This document shows positions 1 through 7,122 of a stretch of DNA of 64,000 nucleotides, one piece after another. How positions within the stretch are numbered: position 1 is the stretch's first letter; each line of letters opens with the position of its first letter. The position numbers and the translations under genes were made by a program. Under the pieces are notes generated by a model. The model ran no database searches and was not told where the DNA came from. It saw only the letters and a list, made by a program, of their open reading frames with translations. The stretch is from Paenibacillus amylolyticus (lineage in GTDB: Bacteria; Bacillota; Bacilli; Paenibacillales; Paenibacillaceae), in NCBI RefSeq assembly GCF_001570725.1, contig NZ_BCNV01000001.1, positions 2,170,001 to 2,234,000 of the forward strand, given 5' to 3'.

Positions 1-642
1 TCGGGTTCCGTTATGCGGGTGAAGCCAGATACGGGTAACAACGTAGTTATGGTTGCATATCGCTGGATGTTTGGCTGGGCAGGTACGCAAAATGGAACAA
101 CGGAGGAACGACTGCTTCCCGTTTGGTTCTCCGATGGTTACGCATTTTATGATTATTTTGATCAAGTTCTATACAATACAAGTGATGATGTTGTCGTTCC
201 CGTTCAAAATGGGAAACTGCTGTCACAAGGTAAACCTGCAACAGCGCAAACAGCTACCGGAACGAATCCGGCAAGTTATGCTAATGATGGTAACTATCAA
301 ACCGAATGGGTCGGCACAGGCAGTTCCTGGCCACATTGGTGGAAGGTCGACCTTGGTTCCGTTCAGCAATTGAATAATGTGCAAATCTCCTGGTGGATGC
401 AAAAAGGCTCCGAAGGTTATTACAAATACAAAATCGAGACCAGTACGGATAATGTAAACTGGACCGTGGCATTGGATCGAACCAATAATACATCTTACGG
501 TTTCACATCAGATACGCTATCAAGCACTGCTGCCAGGTATGTACGAATTAATATGCAAAATGCGGCACTTCATAACAATCCAAACAATTGGTACACGCCA
601 AGACTTTGGGAAGTGAAGGTATTTGGATCGGGCACCAATTAA
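1..642 (+). CDS. C-terminal part of a secreted carbohydrate-active protein with an F5/8 type C (CBM32-like) domain
   Basis: The reading frame is open from base 1, so the 5' part lies outside the window and the ATG at 13 is not necessarily the start. The last 140 or so residues look like a discoidin/F5-8 type C fold: an alanine-rich entry (GKPATAQTATGTNPASYANDG), then WWKVDLGSVQQLNNVQISW, and a closing YVRINM...LWEVKVFG strand. Such domains bind sugars on plant polysaccharides. The upstream remnant ends in a YAFYDYFDQVLYN stretch typical of the end of a glycoside-hydrolase catalytic domain, but the family cannot be named from what is left. A GH43-like gene starts 30 bases downstream on the same strand, so the two probably form an operon for plant glycan breakdown. 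Confidence 0.75.
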   Translation, partial: SGSVMRVKPDTGNNVVMVAYRWMFGWAGTQNGTTEERLLPVWFSDGYAFYDYFDQVLYNTSDDVVVPVQNGKLLSQGKPATAQTATGTNPASYANDGNYQTEWVGTGSSWPHWWKVDLGSVQQLNNVQISWWMQKGSEGYYKYKIETSTDNVNWTVALDRTNNTSYGFTSDTLSSTAARYVRINMQNAALHNNPNNWYTPRLWEVKVFGSGTN

Positions 643-672
643 CGATGTTCCTAAAAGAAGAGAGGTAACGAT

Positions 673-1614
673 GTGAATATTCAATTAATCAATGGTGGCA
701 TCTGGAATGATTCAAATGGTAATCCGATCCATGCCCATGGTGGACATATGTTATTCCATGACGACTATTATTACTGGTATGGCGAAGATCGGAGAGACGA
801 TATATATGTGAGTTGTTACCGTTCCAAAGATCTATTCAACTGGGAGTTTCGAAACCATATTTTGACGACCTCTACGCCAGCTGCACCCATTCGAGTTCGG
901 ACAAATCTGGGATTAGTGAACGATAAAGGTGGAAAAGTAAATCTCGAACGGCCTAAAGTGCTTTTCAACGCGGTGACCAAAAAGTATGTACTTTGGGCTC
1001 ACTATGAGAATGGTAACAATTACAACGATGCCGCATGCGCCATTGCCACATCGGATTCTCCGGATAGTCATTTCGTGTATCATGGCAGCTTTAATCCGTA
1101 CGGGTATATGTCGCGTGACTGCACGCTCTTTCAGGACGATGACGGGACGGCATATTTTATTTCGGCTGCCAGAGACAATGCGGACCTTCACATCTATCGT
1201 CTACAGGAGGATTACCTGAATGTCGAAAGCCTTGTCGGAAAGCTATGGCAGGGGGAGTATCGAGAAGCGCCAGCCGTCTTCAAGCGGAACGGGAAGTATT
1301 ATATGGTGACCTCATTTTGCACGGGTTGGGCTCCCAATCAAGGGAAATACGCGATGGCTAATATGATGGATGGTCCATGGGGGATGCTCAGCGATTTTGG
1401 CGATGAAACGACATATCGAACGCAACCAGCGTTTGTGCTGAAGCGATCAGAGGAGGAGTACCTGTACTTTTCGGATCGCTGGAATGGATCGGATTACTTT
1501 CAGTCCAGCTATGTGGTACTACCCATTGAGTTCAATGGGGACATTCCGATTCTGAATCATTATTGCACGTTATCCTTGCGAGAGGACGCACATCTGATTC
1601 ATTTTGAACGATAA
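673..1614 (+). CDS. GH43-like glycoside hydrolase
   Basis: Protein of 313 residues with no signal peptide, so probably cytoplasmic. The start is GTG at 673: the ATG at 671 is followed directly by TGA in its own frame, and AGAGGT lies just upstream. A five-bladed beta-propeller of the GH43 type is indicated by HAHGGHML and YYWYGEDR near the N-terminus (residues 20-40), ERPKV (about 92-96), SRDCTLFQDDDGTAY (147-161, Asp149 as likely pKa modulator) and REAPAVFKRNGKYYMV (Glu198 as likely general acid). The HAHGG/YYWYGE pattern recalls the galactanase-like branch of GH43, where the usual catalytic base can be absent, so substrate (galactan, arabinan or xylan side chains) is not settled. It follows the carbohydrate-binding gene by 30 bases and is closed by a terminator. 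Confidence 0.8.
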   Translation: MNIQLINGGIWNDSNGNPIHAHGGHMLFHDDYYYWYGEDRRDDIYVSCYRSKDLFNWEFRNHILTTSTPAAPIRVRTNLGLVNDKGGKVNLERPKVLFNAVTKKYVLWAHYENGNNYNDAACAIATSDSPDSHFVYHGSFNPYGYMSRDCTLFQDDDGTAYFISAARDNADLHIYRLQEDYLNVESLVGKLWQGEYREAPAVFKRNGKYYMVTSFCTGWAPNQGKYAMANMMDGPWGMLSDFGDETTYRTQPAFVLKRSEEEYLYFSDRWNGSDYFQSSYVVLPIEFNGDIPILNHYCTLSLREDAHLIHFER

Positions 1615-1639
1615 TTTGAACGATAAAACGATTGTTGAG

Positions 1640-1683
1640 AAAAGACTTTGATCCTACAGAGAATGAAGGTTCAAAGTCTTTTT
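1640..1683 (+). terminator. Rho-independent terminator after the GH43-like gene
   Basis: AAAGACTTTGA (1641-1651) pairs with TCAAAGTCTTT (1671-1681), followed by a short T run. It lies between convergent genes. Confidence 0.8.
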
Positions 1684-1692
1684 GAATGAATT

Positions 1693-2220
1693 TTATAAAT
1701 TCAAATCTAACGAATAGCGATCGCGAAGTACGGATAAATGGTGGAGCTCATGTCCAACCATAATAACGGCGATTGATCGAGCTGAAGCAGGATTATCACT
1801 GACGATCCCTCTACTGAGCCAAGCTTCCGGCGTGAGGCGACGGAGCATAAGGATGGTTGAGCGACGTGTGACGGCATATTCTTCACTCAAATCGGCCAGG
1901 GTATATGCATTGAACGGGTGGGTCTGCATAAGCACGTCCTGATCGTAGCCGGGATGATTCGCTTGGTCGCCTCTGGCGATACGAAGCAATCGGCTGCTCA
2001 TGATTCGTTCGTTATCCAAAAGGTGGCCGATGACCTCTTTCACGCTCCATTTGCCTTCAGCGTAACGATAATTTGCTTGCTCTTCGGTCAATGAAGAAAG
2101 CAAAGTTGGTACGATGTTGGCTTGCAGCTCTAAGTGTTCGATGATATTCCCTTCAGGAACAAGCTTGATGTACCCTTCATAATAAGCTGCATATTCATCA
2201 GTAGTTGGTCTTTCAACCAT
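1693..2220 (-). CDS. DinB-family (YfiT-like) putative metal-dependent protein
   Basis: 175 residues when started at the ATG at 2220, which has AAAGGAGG six bases upstream; the longer reading to 2349 has no comparable site. The fold is the DinB/YfiT four-helix bundle: GKWSVKEVIGHLLDNER (the His of HLLDNER) and GHELHHLSVLRDRY at the C-terminus supply the three-histidine metal site of the family. Family members act as thiol S-transferases or have unknown roles; the substrate cannot be told from sequence. It lies on the same strand as the dinG-like gene, but a hairpin sits between them, so it may have its own transcript. Confidence 0.85.
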   Translation of the reverse strand: MVERPTTDEYAAYYEGYIKLVPEGNIIEHLELQANIVPTLLSSLTEEQANYRYAEGKWSVKEVIGHLLDNERIMSSRLLRIARGDQANHPGYDQDVLMQTHPFNAYTLADLSEEYAVTRRSTILMLRRLTPEAWLSRGIVSDNPASARSIAVIMVGHELHHLSVLRDRYSLDLNL

Positions 2221-2292
2221 GGTAATGCCTCCTTTGGGGTTCGTAGATCTGGAATATATTGTAGCATAAATCTTACTTCCAGCATTTAAATT

Positions 2293-2321
2293 GGCCCTTC
2301 CGCTTGATAGGTGGAAGGGCT
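2293..2321 (-). terminator. Possible terminator hairpin after the dinG-like gene
   Basis: GCCCTTCC (2294-2301) and GGAAGGGC (2313-2320) form an 8-pair stem. The T-rich tail on the minus strand is weak, so termination is uncertain. Confidence 0.4.
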
Positions 2322-2369
2322 GCTTCATGTAATTTAGGCAGTTTTTCAAGGTTACGTGTTATTCCACTT

Positions 2370-4391
2370 CTAATCCGTACGTCGTATTCCTTTATTTTGG
2401 ACAAACTTCTCCAAAACCGCAAAATCCTCTGTCAGTTTTTTGAACGGTAACGTGTCCAGCACCTGTTCCCGATAACTCTTTTTGGCCGCTGCGCTGAGAC
2501 GAGAGTCAAGTATGCTGAGTATGCCAAGGTCCGTTTCACTTCGAATCAAACGACCCGTTCCTTGCCGTAACCGAAGAAGCATGTCCGGTACAAACACCTC
2601 CATGAACGAATTCTCCGTTACAGATGCCTTATATTCATAAACAGGATCCGATGGAACAGGGAAGGGCAGACGGAAAATAATGACCTGTGACAGGTCAGGA
2701 CCCTCGATATTCACGCCTTCCCAGAATACACCGGTACCCAGGAGTACTCCTTTGCTTTTCCTGAATTCGGCGATGACACTGTCCTGTGAAGATCCTTCTT
2801 TTTGAACATGGACTGCCCATGAATATTCATTAAGCTCTGACATCAACTTCTTGTGAATGTACTTCATGTCCTCCTTTGCTGAAAAAAGGACGATTGTTCT
2901 TCCCTGAGTTAGATTACAGAGTTGAACCATTTCTTGGTAAGCTGCTTCAAGATAGTTTTCGCGCTGGTCATGGTGGTAAGAGGGAACTTTGTTCGAGATG
3001 TACATCATGGCATGGTTGGTGTAGTCAAAAGGGGAGGATTTGCGATCCATAAAATCCCCCTTATAGCCCAGAGAGCGCGTCAAATAAGAGTATTCTTCCT
3101 CCAATGTATCTCCGCCTTGGCACAGCGTTGCCGACGTCAGGATTACAGGGGCCTTGCCATTAAATAAAGTGTATTTCAGAAATTGGCTTATATCTTTGGG
3201 ACAGATGCTGATCGTAGCTACTCCCAGGGGACTGCTTGCCCATAAAAGATAGTTGTCCTCCAGTTCAGATAAGACACCAATGAGAGTAATAAGCCCGTTG
3301 ATGGCTTCAAAAGCGTCATCGATCTCCCGCTCGTGGCGAGAAGTCAAAATGGACAGGCGTAGACTGAAATCTTTCAAATCGTTTGAGACTTGGTTCAACG
3401 GTATTCCTTTGATCTCCGACACTTTGATTCGGTCGTTATCCTGCTTGGCGTGGTGGAGCAGATCCGCGTTTACCTGTTTGAAGATGCGCTCAGCGCAGTT
3501 TTTGATGAACTTGGATTGTGAGAAGAGACTTTTATCCCCGGACTGCTTCGTTAGAAGCTGCACCGTGGTATCCAGAATGCGGCAGATTCCCCGATAAGTG
3601 AACTCAAGTGTTCTGGCATCTCGAACTTTTGCTTCCAGATTATGCGCTTCATCAACAACGATCAGAGCAGGCTGTTCCGAGATGATGCTCTTGGTTCCTT
3701 CTTTTTTCTTCATCAAATCCCGTATGAGCAAGTCCTGGTTCACGATAATAAAATCAATTTCGTGAGTTTTTGCATTTAATTTCGCTCTCATATCGTAGAA
3801 CAAACATGCATTTTTATGATGGCAACGTTCAAATGTGCAATCATTCACGGAAACGTGGGACCATTCGGCATCACTAACTCCAGCTTTAATATCGGCTCTT
3901 TCATCAATTTCATAATCTAATATGCGCTGGGCGAGGGTAGACACGGAGGAGTTAGCATCATCAAGACTGATCAATTCCGCTGCCCTGCTTCGGCAAGCAT
4001 ACTGGCCCATGCCTTTGCCCACGACGGAACGAACCGTTGTGAATCCCAATCTGCTTCCAATAGTCCTTAAATCTTTATGTATCTGTTCAGAGAGCTGAAT
4101 GGAGGATGTAGCTATAATGACTGGTTTCTGAGACATTTGATTCGTGAGCAGACTTGGAATCAGGTACGCAAAAGACTTACCGATTCCGACACCAGCTTCA
4201 ATCATGGCGTTATGTCCTTGGATATAAGCATCGGCTATGTCGAGAGACATTTCTTGCTGTCCGATCCGCTCTCTTAGACCGATTCGGGGGAACCGGTCAT
4301 ATATTCGGAAGATGGCATTAACCAAAGAACGTTCGATTTCCTTGTTCGGTTCCCGCTTATTTATTTTATAGAGTTCATTTAACCAATTCAT
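2370..4391 (-). CDS. dinG: DinG-like ATP-dependent DNA helicase (XPD/Rad3-like superfamily 2)
   Basis: 673 residues. Walker A is EAGVGIGKS (65-73) and Walker B is the DEAH box in VVDEAH (247-250). Four cysteines at about 133, 185, 190 and 196 lie between the two motifs, matching the iron-sulphur cluster position of XPD/DinG helicases. The C-terminal helicase half carries GTGVFWEGVN, FRLPFPVPSDP and the motif VI-like RQGTGRLIR. There is no N-terminal exonuclease domain as in the long Bacillus DinG, so this is the shorter helicase-only form. These enzymes unwind 5'-3', acting on D-loops, R-loops and stalled forks. Start ATG 4391 is preceded by GAGGGGCG. The gene follows pdxR by 60 bases and may be read through from it. 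Confidence 0.9.
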   Translation of the reverse strand: MNWLNELYKINKREPNKEIERSLVNAIFRIYDRFPRIGLRERIGQQEMSLDIADAYIQGHNAMIEAGVGIGKSFAYLIPSLLTNQMSQKPVIIATSSIQLSEQIHKDLRTIGSRLGFTTVRSVVGKGMGQYACRSRAAELISLDDANSSVSTLAQRILDYEIDERADIKAGVSDAEWSHVSVNDCTFERCHHKNACLFYDMRAKLNAKTHEIDFIIVNQDLLIRDLMKKKEGTKSIISEQPALIVVDEAHNLEAKVRDARTLEFTYRGICRILDTTVQLLTKQSGDKSLFSQSKFIKNCAERIFKQVNADLLHHAKQDNDRIKVSEIKGIPLNQVSNDLKDFSLRLSILTSRHEREIDDAFEAINGLITLIGVLSELEDNYLLWASSPLGVATISICPKDISQFLKYTLFNGKAPVILTSATLCQGGDTLEEEYSYLTRSLGYKGDFMDRKSSPFDYTNHAMMYISNKVPSYHHDQRENYLEAAYQEMVQLCNLTQGRTIVLFSAKEDMKYIHKKLMSELNEYSWAVHVQKEGSSQDSVIAEFRKSKGVLLGTGVFWEGVNIEGPDLSQVIIFRLPFPVPSDPVYEYKASVTENSFMEVFVPDMLLRLRQGTGRLIRSETDLGILSILDSRLSAAAKKSYREQVLDTLPFKKLTEDFAVLEKFVQNKGIRRTD

Positions 4392-4451
4392 AACGATCGC
4401 CCCTCTTCCGAATGATGATCTTCTTGTACCACATTTTGGAGACGATGTACC

Positions 4452-5942
4452 TCACAAAGAGGCTGTGACGGCGTTTTTCAATCTGGATACGCCTTCCTGT
4501 AACTGTTCATCTGACAAATGTGCAAAAGATAAATATATACCATACTTCGTACCAACTGACGTTGAACTGCTGACTTCTGAGTATACCACACCTTGTGACT
4601 TAGCCGATGCCCGAAAGGCCTCATACGTGGACACATTACCTCGCCACCAGCCAAACACGTGCAGACCCGCTTCATTCTCCACCCAATCAAACCATGTAGA
4701 AAGTTGCTTGTTCAAAAGTTTGAGTAACAGATCGAATTTGCGACTGTATAATCGATTCATCCTGCGCAGATGACGCTCATATTGACCGCTTGTCATGAAT
4801 GCAGCTAATGCCCGTTGTTCGATCAGGTTGACGGGTCTTGGCTCGTATAATGCCTGTGCCTTTCTAAAGGTATCTGCCAAGGTAGGTGGAAGAACCACAA
4901 AACCAAGTCGTACTTCAAAAGGCAAGGTTTTCGTAAAGCTGCCCAGGTAGATTACACGTCCTGCTTTATCAAGTGTTTTCAGCGGTTCAACATGCATTCC
5001 GCGATATCGGAATTCACTATCATAATCATCCTCGACAATCATGGCATCATGACGATGTGCCCAGTCCAGCAAGGTTTGTCTGCGTTCAAGGCTGAGCATT
5101 TCGCCAGTGGGAAACTGTCGTGACGGCGTGACAAACAACATACGCGCTTCCCAGTCTTGGGGCACAACGCCCTGACCATCGAGATTGGCTTCAATCAACT
5201 GTGCACCCGCAGCCAAAATGGCTTTAGAAATCCCGACATAACAAGGGCTTTCCGTCACGACGTGATCCCCAGGATCTGCAAGTAATTGAGTGAGAAGAGC
5301 TATAGCTTGCATGGAGCCTGCAGTCACTGCAATATGATCCGGATCGACTTGAATTCCCCGCATTCTTCGAAGGTAGGCAGCAATGGCTTCTCTCAATCTC
5401 GGATCCCCGGTTGAACTGACCATCGCAGAGGTTGTTTCCAGGTGATGCTCACGCTGCCGTATCTCTGCATACAATCGATTATTCCATTCATCGTAAGGGA
5501 ATTTGGATAAATCAGGTTGGTATTTGCTAAAGTCGATCACTTCGTTGCGATCCATTCTGGAATCATGTGTTGGAGCATTGGTTTGTGCATTTCTTTGAGT
5601 TGTCAGCTGTTCAAACTGCTGAATACGATTTCCCCAGGCTGATAAGTGATGGTTACAAGCTTTCACGGTGGACGAATCATTGCTTAAATCCAACTGATAC
5701 GCAACAAAGGTTCCTCTTCCATGCTCTGATTGAATGTAACCTTGAGCAGTCAATGTATCATAGACCTGATTCACGGTTCCTCTGGAAATGTGATACGTCG
5801 CGGCTAACTCTCTAGTCGAGGGTAACTTCTCGCCATGTATAAGATTACCTTCATGAATAGCATCACGAATGGCATGATAGAGAGCCTTCATCTTCGTATA
5901 TTTTCGGTTCAAATATGAACTGTAAGCTACATGAAATTGCAT
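4452..5942 (-). CDS. pdxR: MocR-family PLP-dependent transcriptional regulator, PdxR-like
   Basis: 496 residues from ATG 5942, chosen because TGGAGG sits just upstream; an in-frame longer start has none. Residues about 10-80 are a GntR winged helix (GEKLPSTRELAATYHISRGTVNQVYDTL). From about 140 to the end it is a fold-type I aminotransferase-like domain: GDPRLREAIAAYLRRMRG, EDDYDSEFRY (303-313) and the PLP lysine Lys338 in GSFTKTL. MocR proteins sense PLP with this domain. It is divergent to pdxS with a 148-base gap, the standard PdxR arrangement, so it very likely activates pdxS when PLP is scarce. The residues after the lysine (PFEVRLGFV) differ slightly from the common APGLRLGY pattern. 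Confidence 0.9.
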   Translation of the reverse strand: MQFHVAYSSYLNRKYTKMKALYHAIRDAIHEGNLIHGEKLPSTRELAATYHISRGTVNQVYDTLTAQGYIQSEHGRGTFVAYQLDLSNDSSTVKACNHHLSAWGNRIQQFEQLTTQRNAQTNAPTHDSRMDRNEVIDFSKYQPDLSKFPYDEWNNRLYAEIRQREHHLETTSAMVSSTGDPRLREAIAAYLRRMRGIQVDPDHIAVTAGSMQAIALLTQLLADPGDHVVTESPCYVGISKAILAAGAQLIEANLDGQGVVPQDWEARMLFVTPSRQFPTGEMLSLERRQTLLDWAHRHDAMIVEDDYDSEFRYRGMHVEPLKTLDKAGRVIYLGSFTKTLPFEVRLGFVVLPPTLADTFRKAQALYEPRPVNLIEQRALAAFMTSGQYERHLRRMNRLYSRKFDLLLKLLNKQLSTWFDWVENEAGLHVFGWWRGNVSTYEAFRASAKSQGVVYSEVSSSTSVGTKYGIYLSFAHLSDEQLQEGVSRLKNAVTASL

Positions 5943-6090
5943 AGGACCTCCAGAGTTATAATTCAAGTGGTACAATAAAAACCAAAATTATTGGATCTTT
6001 TTATATGACCATTCTCATTCTATACTAAATCATAGTTTAGAGCGATGCCTTTATTGAAAACCACCCAAAGTTCATAGGAGGAATACAATC
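5943..6090. promoter_or_regulatory. pdxR/pdxS divergent control region
   Basis: AAGTGGTAC (5965-5973) resembles PdxR boxes of other Gram-positives; a weaker related copy, ATTGGATC, is at 5990-5997 in the same orientation, 24 bases on. A TATACT -10 for pdxS is at 6021-6026 with no good -35 at the right distance, as expected for an activator-dependent promoter. Operator assignment is inferred. Confidence 0.45.
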
Positions 6091-6972
6091 ATGCAAACAG
6101 GTACAGATCGTGTAAAAAGAGGAATGGCTGAGATGCAAAAAGGTGGCGTCATCATGGACGTTATGAATGCAGAGCAAGCTAAAATCGCTGAGGCGGCTGG
6201 GGCAACAGCAGTTATGGCTCTTGAGCGGGTGCCTTCTGATATTCGCGCAGCTGGCGGTGTAGCTCGTATGGCTGATCCAACGATCGTTGAAGAGGTTATG
6301 AAAGTTGTGTCTATTCCAGTTATGGCCAAAGCGCGTATCGGTCATTACATAGAAGCCAAAGTGCTTGAATCCCTAGGTGTGGATTATCTCGATGAAAGTG
6401 AAGTTCTTACACCTGCAGACGAAGTGTTCCATATTGATAAACATGAGTTCACTGTACCATTTGTATGTGGAGCGAAAGATTTGGGAGAGGCTCTTCGCCG
6501 TATTGGTGAGGGAGCATCGATGATTCGTACAAAAGGTGAGCCTGGAACGGGTAACATTGTTGAGGCAGTTCGTCATATGCGTCTAATTAACAGCCAGCTC
6601 CGTAAAGTGCAAAACATGTCCAAGGACGAGCTGTACGCTGAAGCAAAAAACCTGGGTGTAGCTTATGAGCTACTGCGCGAAGTACATGAAAATGGAAAAC
6701 TTCCTGTCGTTAACTTTGCAGCAGGCGGTGTAGCTACACCAGCAGACGCAGCATTAATGATGCACCTGGGAGCAGATGGTGTGTTTGTAGGATCAGGTAT
6801 TTTCAAATCAGATAGCCCGGAGAAATTCGCTCGTGCAATCGTTGAAGCGACAACACATTACACGGATTACAAATTGATTGCCGAAGTATCCAAAAACTTG
6901 GGCGCCCCGATGAAAGGGATCGAAATTTCTAAATTGGCTCCTGAAGAGCGCATGTCCAACCGCGGTTGGTAA
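6091..6972 (+). CDS. pdxS: Pyridoxal 5'-phosphate synthase, PdxS lyase subunit
   Basis: 293 residues, the usual full length of PdxS. This subunit makes PLP from ribose 5-phosphate, glyceraldehyde 3-phosphate and ammonia delivered by the glutaminase PdxT. Catalytic residues are in place: Asp23 (GGVIMDV), Lys80 (VMAKARIGH) which forms the first Schiff base, and Lys148 ([12 protein letters not shown]); the phosphate-binding [15 protein letters not shown] and [14 protein letters not shown] are intact. ATAGGAGG precedes the ATG. In most Bacillales pdxT follows directly, but here a strong terminator closes the transcript at once, so PdxT must be encoded elsewhere or ammonia is used directly. Confidence 0.98.
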   Translation: MQTGTDRVKRGMAEMQKGGVIMDVMNAEQAKIAEAAGATAVMALERVPSDIRAAGGVARMADPTIVEEVMKVVSIPVMAKARIGHYIEAKVLESLGVDYLDESEVLTPADEVFHIDKHEFTVPFVCGAKDLGEALRRIGEGASMIRTKGEPGTGNIVEAVRHMRLINSQLRKVQNMSKDELYAEAKNLGVAYELLREVHENGKLPVVNFAAGGVATPADAALMMHLGADGVFVGSGIFKSDSPEKFARAIVEATTHYTDYKLIAEVSKNLGAPMKGIEISKLAPEERMSNRGW

Positions 6973-7022
6973 GATAGCAGGGCATCTGGTTGAATAGGTA
7001 ATTTGAACATTTATATAGAAGA

Positions 7023-7056
7023 GCCGATCAATTGAACTTAATTGATCGGCTTTTTT
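7023..7056 (+). terminator. Strong terminator after pdxS
   Basis: GCCGATCAATT (7023-7033) pairs perfectly with AATTGATCGGC (7040-7050), followed by six T. Confidence 0.93.
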
Positions 7057-7075
7057 GTTATTACTGTTTAGTTTG

Positions 7076-7105
7076 TTGATATCTTCAAAATGCTGTGCCT
7101 ATAAT
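7076..7105 (+). promoter_or_regulatory. SigA promoter of the AraC-GH39 gene
   Basis: TTGATA (7076-7081), 18-base spacer, TATAAT (7100-7105). Transcription would begin near 7112, leaving only about 10-20 bases of leader before the coding region. Confidence 0.75.
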
Positions 7106-7122
7106 AATCGGTATGAAGGAAG

